From Clostridiales bacterium (lineage in GTDB: Bacteria; Bacillota; Clostridia; Oscillospirales; CAG-272): DNA of 23,413 nt. The notes beneath the pieces were generated by a model. The model made no database searches. It was not told where the DNA came from and was given only the letters and a program-made list of their open reading frames with translations. The stretch lies in contig JAAZGC010000022.1 of NCBI GenBank assembly GCA_012511425.1, forward strand, positions 1 to 23,413, read 5' to 3'. The position numbers were made by a program, and so were the translations under genes. Position 1 is the stretch's first letter; each line of letters begins with the position of its first letter. Below, one piece after another: positions 1 to 6,726 of the stretch.

Positions 1-4
1 CAGG

Positions 5-1159
5 TCAAATAAAAATACGCGGAATTCTCGAATTCAAAAGACAGCTGCATTCGTAGGTTATCGTTCCGGCTTTGCGTGCAAAATCTTCTATCGGGTTTGT
101 GTCCGTTATTACCCCGACTTCATCTAATAACCTGACATCGAGTCCGGTCACGTCAATCATGCACTGGTCCATGCAGATACGGCCTATTATCGGCCGTTTT
201 TCACCGTTGATTTCAACCGTCATTCCCGAATAAGCACGTATAAAACCGTCGCCGTAACCCAAGGGCAGCGTTGCAACGAGGGTGTCACGCTGCGCTGTCC
301 ATGTCGCTCCGTAGCTGACGCTCTCACCTGCGTTTATTCTGTGGATATTGATTATCCGGCTTTTCAGACTCAATACATGTTTGATACCGAATTTCGAAAC
401 CGGCTCCATATTATCCGAAGGCTGCATACCGTAAAGCATTACTCCCGGACGAACCATGTCAATGACAGCATCGGGACGCTCTATTACGGCGGAGCTTGCA
501 GAAATATGCTTTAATCCGATTGAAACGCCGCAGGTTTCGAGAGCAGCCGTGAAGAACCGAAATTTTTCAATCTGAACATCAGTCATCGGATTCCCCGGCT
601 CGTCGGCACATGCAAGATGGGAAAAAACTCCGGTTATATCGTAGCACGGAAGTTTTGACACCTCGGCAGCATCGTTGACTCCATTCCTGTCGGCTCTGAA
701 TCCGATGCGATTCATACCTGTATCGACTTTGATATGTGCTTTTATCCTGCGTCCGGAAAGCGCTTCCGCGAAACGCTTTGCGTATTCAAGCGAATACAAG
801 GTTATAGTTATATCGTTTTCGGACAGGATTCCGGCGTATGACGGGTCGGCGGAACCGATTATCATAACAACGCAGTCGGGGCCGAGAACGTTTCGGATCT
901 CAACGGCTTCGTCTGTATGAGCCACCGCAAAGTCTCTTGCGCCGGCTTTATAAAGCTCTTGCGCACACCTGACAGCACCATGACCGTAAGCGTCGGCTTT
1001 TACAATACACATTAAACGGCTGTCACGGACAATTGTTTTTATTATGCGGTAATTATCCCGAAGTCTCGATAAATCTATGTATGCTTTTGTATATGCTGAT
1101 GCTTTAAGGTCTTCCGTCTGCCCCATCGGTACTGTCTCCGTAATGTGAGAGTTCAACAT
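5..1159 (-). CDS. alr: Alanine racemase, PLP-dependent
   Basis: Interconverts L- and D-alanine in the cytosol to supply D-Ala for peptidoglycan. The 384-residue product has the usual family length. The PLP lysine lies in VKADAYGHG (K54) at the mouth of the N-terminal TIM barrel. The second catalytic base, tyrosine, is in SVSYGATW (Y283), and MVRPGVMLYG (236-244) and RICMDQCMIDVTG (327-339) are further family blocks. The ATG lies inside the end of the upstream membrane-protein gene (7-nt overlap), so translation is probably coupled. The ribosome site at this ATG is weak. An in-frame ATG at 1126 (residue 12) has GGAG nearby and would give 373 residues, which also fits the family. The function is secure and the exact start is not. 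Confidence 0.95.
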   Translation of the reverse strand: MLNSHITETVPMGQTEDLKASAYTKAYIDLSRLRDNYRIIKTIVRDSRLMCIVKADAYGHGAVRCAQELYKAGARDFAVAHTDEAVEIRNVLGPDCVVMIIGSADPSYAGILSENDITITLYSLEYAKRFAEALSGRRIKAHIKVDTGMNRIGFRADRNGVNDAAEVSKLPCYDITGVFSHLACADEPGNPMTDVQIEKFRFFTAALETCGVSIGLKHISASSAVIERPDAVIDMVRPGVMLYGMQPSDNMEPVSKFGIKHVLSLKSRIINIHRINAGESVSYGATWTAQRDTLVATLPLGYGDGFIRAYSGMTVEINGEKRPIIGRICMDQCMIDVTGLDVRLLDEVGVITDTNPIEDFARKAGTITYECSCLLNSRIPRIFI

Positions 1160-1719
1160 GTGACTTCGCTTAAAACGGTTATCGCATTAAACAGCTTTGC
1201 CTGTTTTAAAATCTTTTTGGTAGCTTCAAAAAACAGGACACATTTTTCATCGTTTTCGTCATTGAAAAGACAGTAATAGCAGTCGGGAGCATCGGTCGAT
1301 GAAGTGGCATCATAAACATTCTTGATAGAAGGATCCTCCGCTGCCGCCTTATACTGATCCTTATACGGGGCGATAGCGGTCATATCGGTAAACTTTTTTA
1401 CCAGCCATTCCTTTCGGCGCGCGTTGCCGTAAATTATATCGACACGCAGCTCTCCCGATACTACGGTATATTCATATTCAATGTCGACATATCTGAAAAG
1501 GTGTCTGAGTATAAATCCGTCAACAAAGACAAACAGCGGAATGGTCCACAGCATGAAGGTAAACTTTATGTCACCTATTTTTATCATACTGAGAAGAAAA
1601 GGGATAAAAAGAAACGCTATCAGCCCGGCACGCACGCCGATTCGCTGCCATCTGTATTTTCCCTGCACTTTTTTCCTTACCCGATATTCTGCGGTGTTAA
1701 GCGATAATTCATTCTGCAC
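1153..1719 (-). CDS. Two-helix membrane protein of unknown function
   Basis: I do not recognise the family with certainty; it resembles short clostridial DUF6106-type proteins, but that is recall and not tested. The 188 residues begin with a basic stretch (12-30). Two hydrophobic segments follow at about 28-46 and 53-72, then a soluble domain rich in beta-prone and aromatic residues (about 80-188), likely cytosolic. It contains YYCLFNDEND near residue 147, and no catalytic motif is evident. It starts at GTG (1717-1719) with AAGAGG eight nucleotides upstream; the only nearby ATG is out of frame. It is the first gene after the promoter at 1776-1804 and its stop overlaps the start of alr, so the two are co-transcribed. 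A role linked to the cell envelope is only an inference from that pairing. Confidence 0.7.
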   Translation of the reverse strand: MQNELSLNTAEYRVRKKVQGKYRWQRIGVRAGLIAFLFIPFLLSMIKIGDIKFTFMLWTIPLFVFVDGFILRHLFRYVDIEYEYTVVSGELRVDIIYGNARRKEWLVKKFTDMTAIAPYKDQYKAAAEDPSIKNVYDATSSTDAPDCYYCLFNDENDEKCVLFFEATKKILKQAKLFNAITVLSEVTC

Positions 1720-1775
1720 TTCAAATACCTCTTGTTATACATAATCACATGAATCCGGCCACAATATTAGTTATA

Positions 1776-1804
1776 ATTATAACACACTATGATTAACTTT
1801 TCAA
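1776..1804 (-). promoter_or_regulatory. Sigma-A promoter for the membrane protein-alr operon
   Basis: Read on the minus strand, TTGAAA (1799-1804) and a perfect TATAAT (1776-1781) are separated by exactly 17 nt. The -10 lies about 56 nt upstream of the GTG start at 1719, giving a leader of roughly 50 nt. No operator is obvious. Confidence 0.8.
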
Positions 1805-1882
1805 TACGATAAACTTACAATTTTAACGATATCCGAGAAGTTTACCGATTATATGCCAAATCGGAGAATTTACAAAAAACGC

Positions 1883-1911
1883 TTGTCTTAAAACATCAAA
1901 TGGTATAAGAT
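1883..1911 (+). promoter_or_regulatory. Probable promoter for the ACT-DUF711 pair
   Basis: TTGTCT (1883-1888) is followed after 17 nt by TAAGAT (1906-1911). Overlapping it is an extended -10, TGGTATAAG (1901-1909), which would use a shorter spacer. The start codon at 1941 has AGGGGG eight bases upstream, so the leader is only about 20-25 nt. Just upstream, a short dyad CCGATT/AATCGG (1845-1850 and 1859-1864) could be an operator or chance. Confidence 0.55.
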
Positions 1912-1940
1912 ATATATACAACAAAACAGGGGGAAAAACA

Positions 1941-2210
1941 ATGAAAGCCATTATAACGGTTACCGGACGCGACAGCATGGGAATTATCGCCAAAGTCGCG
2001 ACAGCCTGCGCCGATGTCGATGTGAATATTATAGATATATCACAATCGGTGCTGAAAGAATATTTCGCAATGATTATGCTCGTTGATATCGATAAGATTA
2101 ATATTCCCTTCACCGCATTTGTCGACCGAATGACCGAACTCGGCCGCAGCACCGGACTCGACATCCACACCATGCACGAAGATATCTTCAATGCAATGCA
2201 CCGAGTCTGA
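1941..2210 (+). CDS. ACT-domain protein, UPF0237 family
   Basis: An 89-residue stand-alone ACT domain. It opens with the beta strand MKAIITVTG followed by RDSMGIIAKVATACAD, the usual ligand-sensing loop and first helix of ACT domains, and fills almost the whole protein. The family (UPF0237, pneumococcal SP_0238 type) is almost always next to a DUF711/UPF0210 gene, as here: the partner begins 15 nt downstream. ACT domains generally bind small ligands such as amino acids and act as regulatory modules, so this is probably the sensor or regulatory subunit for the downstream protein. No experimental function for the pair is known to me. The ribosome site AGGGGG is well placed. Confidence 0.9.
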   Translation: MKAIITVTGRDSMGIIAKVATACADVDVNIIDISQSVLKEYFAMIMLVDIDKINIPFTAFVDRMTELGRSTGLDIHTMHEDIFNAMHRV

Positions 2211-2225
2211 CTTCGAGGTATTTAA

Positions 2226-3590
2226 ATGATAAACTTCAACACTGAAGATATTCTCGAAACAATTAATATGATTCGGGAGGAGAATCTTGACATCCGGACA
2301 ATCACCGTCGGGATATCTCTTTTCGACTGCGTTTCGGACGATGCAGACATCCTGTGCAGCCGTATTTACGACAAGATAAACCGGACGGCGGAGAATCTTA
2401 TTAAAACCGGCGAAGATATTGAAAAGCAATACGGCATTCCGATAATCAACAAGCGCGTTTCGGTAACTCCGATTTCGCTTATCGGCGGACGACTTACGAG
2501 CGATGGCTACATCAAAGTTGCCAAAACTCTCGATCGGGCAGCAAAATCGCTCGGTATAAACTTTATCGGCGGTTACGGAGCATTGGTTCAGAAGGGTTAT
2601 ACCACGCAGGCTCGTGCTCTGATAGACTCGATCCCGCAGGCGCTTTCTGAGACCGACTTTGTCTGCTCTTCAGTAAATGTCGCATCGACCAAAGCCGGAA
2701 TAAACATGGATGCGATCAGGCACTGCGGAAAGACTGTCAAGGAACTGGCGTATCTTACAAAGGAAAAGGACTCGATAGGCTGCGCCAAATTTGTCGTATT
2801 TGCAAATGTGCCAGACGACAACCCTTTTATGGCCGGTGCTTTCCACGGCATCGGAGAAGGCGACTGCTGCATTAACGTCGGCGTTTCCGGTCCTGGAGTC
2901 GTTGCTGCAGCGGTCAAGAATGCCGGGGACTGTGATCTTTCAGAGCTTGCCGATATAATCAAGCGAACCGCTTTTAAGATTACCCGCATGGGTCAGCTTG
3001 TTGCGCATGAGGCTTCGAGGCTGATGAATATACCATTCGGTATTGTTGACCTTTCACTCGCGCCGACTCCCGCAGTCGGAGACTCCGTAGCATTGATACT
3101 TGAAGAGATGGGGCTTGAAAAATGCGGCGCTCACGGTACTACCGCCTGCCTTGCGATGCTGAACGACGCGGTAAAGAAGGGCGGTGTCATGGCTTCAAGT
3201 CATGTCGGCGGACTTTCCGGCGCCTTTATTCCGGTTTCCGAGGATGCGGGGATGATCGACGCCGTCAGCTGCGGAGTGCTGACTCTCGAAAAACTCGAGG
3301 CAATGACAGCGGTCTGCTCCGTCGGTCTTGACATGATAGTAATATCTTATGATACTCCGGAAGACGTAATCTGCGGTATAATCGCCGATGAGATATCGAT
3401 CGGCGTCGTTAATACTAAGACTACCGCCGTCCGCCTGATTCCGGCTTTCGGAAAGAAAGTCGGTGACAGGGTATGCTTCGGCGGACTTTTGGGCGAAGCG
3501 CCGGTAATCGCCGTTAATACAAGCTCACCGTCGAAGTTTATAAGCCGCGGGGGACGCATACCTGCGCCGATACACAGCCTTAAGAATTAA
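2226..3590 (+). CDS. DUF711/UPF0210 (PFL-like) family protein
   Basis: The 454-residue product matches the whole length of the UPF0210/DUF711 family. Some members are called PFL family proteins because the fold resembles pyruvate formate-lyase. Recognisable blocks include the N-terminal DILETINMIREENLDIRT, the central GISLFDC-type segment, and the glycine-rich stretches NVGVSGPGVV (217-226) and EKCGAHGTTACLAMLNDAV (296-314). I see no glycyl-radical RVxGY-type motif near the C terminus, so it should not be called a formate lyase. It starts 15 nt after the ACT gene with GAGG just upstream and is followed by a terminator at 3604-3640. The two genes form a compact operon. The family is well conserved, but its biochemical role is unknown to me. 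Confidence 0.92.
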   Translation: MINFNTEDILETINMIREENLDIRTITVGISLFDCVSDDADILCSRIYDKINRTAENLIKTGEDIEKQYGIPIINKRVSVTPISLIGGRLTSDGYIKVAKTLDRAAKSLGINFIGGYGALVQKGYTTQARALIDSIPQALSETDFVCSSVNVASTKAGINMDAIRHCGKTVKELAYLTKEKDSIGCAKFVVFANVPDDNPFMAGAFHGIGEGDCCINVGVSGPGVVAAAVKNAGDCDLSELADIIKRTAFKITRMGQLVAHEASRLMNIPFGIVDLSLAPTPAVGDSVALILEEMGLEKCGAHGTTACLAMLNDAVKKGGVMASSHVGGLSGAFIPVSEDAGMIDAVSCGVLTLEKLEAMTAVCSVGLDMIVISYDTPEDVICGIIADEISIGVVNTKTTAVRLIPAFGKKVGDRVCFGGLLGEAPVIAVNTSSPSKFISRGGRIPAPIHSLKN

Positions 3591-3603
3591 TTACTCCAAA
3601 AAC

Positions 3604-3640
3604 AAAGAGGGTTTCAGGAGATTTTCCTTTAACCCTCTTT
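3604..3640. terminator. Two-way rho-independent terminator
   Basis: A 10-bp inverted repeat, AAAGAGGGTT (3604-3613) and AACCCTCTTT (3631-3640), encloses a 17-nt loop that can pair further through AGGA/TCCT. On the plus strand the stem ends in CTTTTATTATG; on the minus strand it ends in CTTTGTTTTTGG. It lies between the convergent DUF711 gene (stop at 3590) and the ABC exporter gene (stop at 3653), so it can serve both. Confidence 0.85.
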
Positions 3641-3652
3641 TATTATGCTGAT

Positions 3653-5920
3653 TTATTTTGCCGCAGCGGCAGCAGTCTGCTTTTCCGAGTGTTTTTCAGC
3701 CTGAGTGCGCTCGACATCCTGAGACATCTTACGCTGTGCCATAACGAGCTTCCAATAAATTCCCTTGAGTGCAAGCAGTTCCGAGTGTGTGCCGAATTCG
3801 GCGACACGGCCGTGATCGAGTACCAAAAGCTTATCTGCGTTGCGCAGGGTCGATAAACGGTGGGCTATGGCAAGAGTGGTGCGATTTTTAACAAGTTTGG
3901 TCAATGCATCCTGAATAAGCTTTTCCGTTTCGGTATCAAGCGAAGCGGTTGCTTCGTCAAGAATGAGTATCTTCGGGTCGTGAATTATGGCGCGGGCAAT
4001 GGCAATACGCTGGCGCTCTCCGCCGGACATCGAATAACCTTTCTCCCCGACAAGGGTGTTATATCCTTCCGGGAGATTGATTATAAAGTCATGTGCATTG
4101 GCGGCTCTTGCGGCGCGGATTACTTCCTCTTCGGTAGCGAAAGGCTTTGAATATCGGATATTGTCCTGAACGGTACCCGAGAAAAGGAATGTCTCCTGAA
4201 GCACGACGCCCATCTGGGAACGAAGCGCAGTCTGCGATATATCCTTGATATTGACATCATCTATCATTATCGCGCCTTCGTTTACGTCATAGAGACGCAT
4301 AATCAGGTTGATAAGGGTTGACTTTCCGGAACCGGAATGTCCGACGATTCCTATCATCTCACCCGGCTCAATACGCACCGATACATTTTCAAGCACCGGG
4401 TTATAGCTCTCGTAACCGAAAGTGATATTCTTCACATCGATCTCGCCTTCGATTGAAATATCGAGAGGGAGTCCGATATCCTGAACATCCGGCTCCTCTT
4501 CAAGTATTTCAAATACTTTTGAGGCTGATGTAAGGAAGTTGGATATATTGCGCGGGATAAAGGTTATATACATCAGCGGGGCGTAAACCATGTTGGCGTA
4601 GCTGTTTATCTGATGCAGGAATCCGAGTTCCATTTTGCCGCGGAAAATCATCATATAACCGTAAAGCAGTATGAAATATGAGCCGATACGGATCAGAAGG
4701 CCGAGCAGCGGGAAAATGGTATCGAATACTTTTGCATTGGACTCGCTCTGGTTCGATGATTTTATCGATGATTCCTTGAAGCGTTCGATCTCATATTCTT
4801 CCATTCCGAAGCCTTTAACGACACGGATGCCGTTAAGTATGTCGTGAAGCAGATAACCGGTTCGAGTCGACAACACCCAAAGCTTGCGGTTTCGGTTGCG
4901 GACAAAATCCCAGACCTTGCTCGTTATTAATACAACAAGCGGTATCGGAACGAAAATAAACAGGCACATCTTCCAGTTCATGAAAGCCAGCACCGGCAGT
5001 GAAATGAAGAAAGTAACGATCTGAATGAAGTATGTCGGCAGCTGGTTTGTGACAAAGCCCTGCATGACGCTGGTATCACTGTTGACACGACCCATCAGGT
5101 CACCGGTGGTTCGGCGCTGGATTGAGGATAGTGAAAGCGACTGGAGCTTTTCATAAAGAACCGTTTTCAGCATCAATGTGAATTTGTTGCCTGCGATTGC
5201 CGAGAAACGCCCCTGAAGAACACCGAGAGCGCGCTGGAAAAGGTCAATGGAAACTATTGCGATTACAATTGCTATAAATCCGCTCATCGGACCGTGAATT
5301 CCCGACGACGGGTTGATATATTTGTCGATGGCCTGACCTTCAATATAAGGCACGACAAACTGGAATATAACGCTGAAAACGGCAACCAGAAACGGGAATG
5401 ACATCATCAGCCGAATACCCTTGGTCATTGCAAAGAGTTTCTTATATATCTCTTTTTTGTCCATGCAATAAGGGCAGATTGTCGTTGCATTGATATACGG
5501 GCGGTTGCAGACCGGGCAGAAACGCTCGGGAGTGCTGTTTGTGATTGGAGTCGGCGACTTTTCGTCTTTCTGCTCGTTAAGTATCTCGCAGGCTTTGACA
5601 ATAACCGCATACCGCGGCAGATCACGTCCGGAAACAAACTGGCAGATGAGGGTTGTCGCTCCGTCCACTTTGGCATAAAATCCGCAGCAGCCGTACATAA
5701 CCTCGGTTTTGAAGTCAGAACTGCCTATTATAGGCCAGGTACCGAGCAGCTTGCCTTCCAGCAGCTTATACATTGTTTTGTTGGTGAATGCCATGTAACC
5801 TTTTACGAATTTATTTTCGTAAATCGTAAAAGGCAGGCAGTACATCAGTTTTTCATCCGATCCGACTGCCGCATCAAATGCGGCCTTATCATCGGCCGGA
5901 AGATCATACATCAGTTTCAT
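3653..5920 (-). CDS. ABC exporter half-transporter with N-terminal zinc ribbon
   Basis: A 755-residue fused permease-ATPase. Residues 1-115 form a non-standard cytosolic domain that looks beta-rich and GRAM/PH-like (GYMAFTNKTMYKL at 41-53). A zinc ribbon follows with C135, C138, C149 and C152 (CPVC-x10-CPYC). Six membrane helices span about 168-460. The ATPase domain has Walker A GHSGSGKST (527-535), Q575, signature MSGGERQR (631-638), Walker B ILILDEAT with E656, and H687. All catalytic residues are present. The N-terminal module adds about 160 residues to a normal 580-600-residue exporter. It starts 30 nt after the DUF1854 gene with GGAGG upstream, and ends the operon. It probably pairs with the 809-residue transporter at 6727-9156. 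The substrate is unknown. Confidence 0.93.
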   Translation of the reverse strand: MKLMYDLPADDKAAFDAAVGSDEKLMYCLPFTIYENKFVKGYMAFTNKTMYKLLEGKLLGTWPIIGSSDFKTEVMYGCCGFYAKVDGATTLICQFVSGRDLPRYAVIVKACEILNEQKDEKSPTPITNSTPERFCPVCNRPYINATTICPYCMDKKEIYKKLFAMTKGIRLMMSFPFLVAVFSVIFQFVVPYIEGQAIDKYINPSSGIHGPMSGFIAIVIAIVSIDLFQRALGVLQGRFSAIAGNKFTLMLKTVLYEKLQSLSLSSIQRRTTGDLMGRVNSDTSVMQGFVTNQLPTYFIQIVTFFISLPVLAFMNWKMCLFIFVPIPLVVLITSKVWDFVRNRNRKLWVLSTRTGYLLHDILNGIRVVKGFGMEEYEIERFKESSIKSSNQSESNAKVFDTIFPLLGLLIRIGSYFILLYGYMMIFRGKMELGFLHQINSYANMVYAPLMYITFIPRNISNFLTSASKVFEILEEEPDVQDIGLPLDISIEGEIDVKNITFGYESYNPVLENVSVRIEPGEMIGIVGHSGSGKSTLINLIMRLYDVNEGAIMIDDVNIKDISQTALRSQMGVVLQETFLFSGTVQDNIRYSKPFATEEEVIRAARAANAHDFIINLPEGYNTLVGEKGYSMSGGERQRIAIARAIIHDPKILILDEATASLDTETEKLIQDALTKLVKNRTTLAIAHRLSTLRNADKLLVLDHGRVAEFGTHSELLALKGIYWKLVMAQRKMSQDVERTQAEKHSEKQTAAAAAK

Positions 5921-5950
5921 ATCTGATTTCTTTCCTCCGGTTGTGAGTCA

Positions 5951-6709
5951 TCACAGATATATTTCTATCTTCTTGTAGCTTTGCGAATCAAGCTTTTCGG
6001 GTTCGGGAATCTCGAAGACATTTCCGTCGATATCATGCATTATGATGCGTCCGTCGTCAAGAACCCGGATGTTCGAAAAGGGGTTGTTCATAATAAATGT
6101 CACATTTCCGGACGAAGTTTCGGCATCCCAATAAAGATATCCGAATTTATCCTTTACCGAAATAATTTTCATAAGCTTCGGCGAGAAGTAACGGCGGTCA
6201 AGCTCTTCGAGGAAAAGCTTCTGCGTTTCGTCGTCGAAATCGGTCATGCGTCGGATCATGCCGATCTCATTTCCGCGCCCTTTGCGTTTTGCATCCGGCT
6301 CTCGTATCGAGAGGAATTCATCCGGATTTGAGATCGGGAAAGCGCGCATTATGACTACCCGCTCAAAAAATTCTGTCGTACCGTCGGGATTTGTAAGGTC
6401 AAGGGAGATCAGGTTTCCCTTTGATCTTGTGAACTTCGCATTTTCGCGGTTCAGCGGAATCGACTCTCGCCGGTGTTCAAGGATAAGATCGCCGGCATCA
6501 TCTTCCTGCAGAAGCTCTTTGTCATCGTCAATGCCGGCCTTTTTATCAGCTTTGTCGTCTGAAGACTTGCTTTCGGCTTTTTCTTCTTTTTTGCTGCCGT
6601 CCGAAGTTTTTTCATTATCGGCTTCTTCAGCTGAAAGCTTTTTCTCCTTGTCCTTCGTTTCTTCCGAAGACAAGTTTTTCTCGTTCTTATTGTTATCTTT
6701 GTCAGCCAC
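5951..6709 (-). CDS. DUF1854 family protein with charged N-terminal tail
   Basis: A 252-residue protein with two parts. Residues 1-75 are a low-complexity tail of Lys, Glu, Asp and Ser, likely disordered. Residues about 95-250 match the DUF1854 family as I know it: RVVIMRAFPISNPDEFLSIR, EIGMIRRMTDFDDETQKL, then YFSPKLMKIISVKDKFGYLYWD. The family is typically encoded beside ABC exporters, and proteobacterial members are annotated as associated with cyanophycin metabolism. No cyanophycin gene is visible here. It starts at GTG (6707-6709) with GGGAGGA eight bases upstream, lies 17 nt after one transporter and 30 nt before the other, and has no membrane helix or signal peptide. A cytosolic accessory or regulatory subunit of the exporter is the best inference. 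Confidence 0.85.
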   Translation of the reverse strand: MADKDNNKNEKNLSSEETKDKEKKLSAEEADNEKTSDGSKKEEKAESKSSDDKADKKAGIDDDKELLQEDDAGDLILEHRRESIPLNRENAKFTRSKGNLISLDLTNPDGTTEFFERVVIMRAFPISNPDEFLSIREPDAKRKGRGNEIGMIRRMTDFDDETQKLFLEELDRRYFSPKLMKIISVKDKFGYLYWDAETSSGNVTFIMNNPFSNIRVLDDGRIIMHDIDGNVFEIPEPEKLDSQSYKKIEIYL

Positions 6710-6726
6710 TTTTTTTATCCTCCCTG

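Noticed and set aside
2226..3590. Calling the DUF711 protein a pyruvate formate-lyase
   Set aside because: No glycyl-radical motif or activating enzyme is visible; only the fold name is shared.
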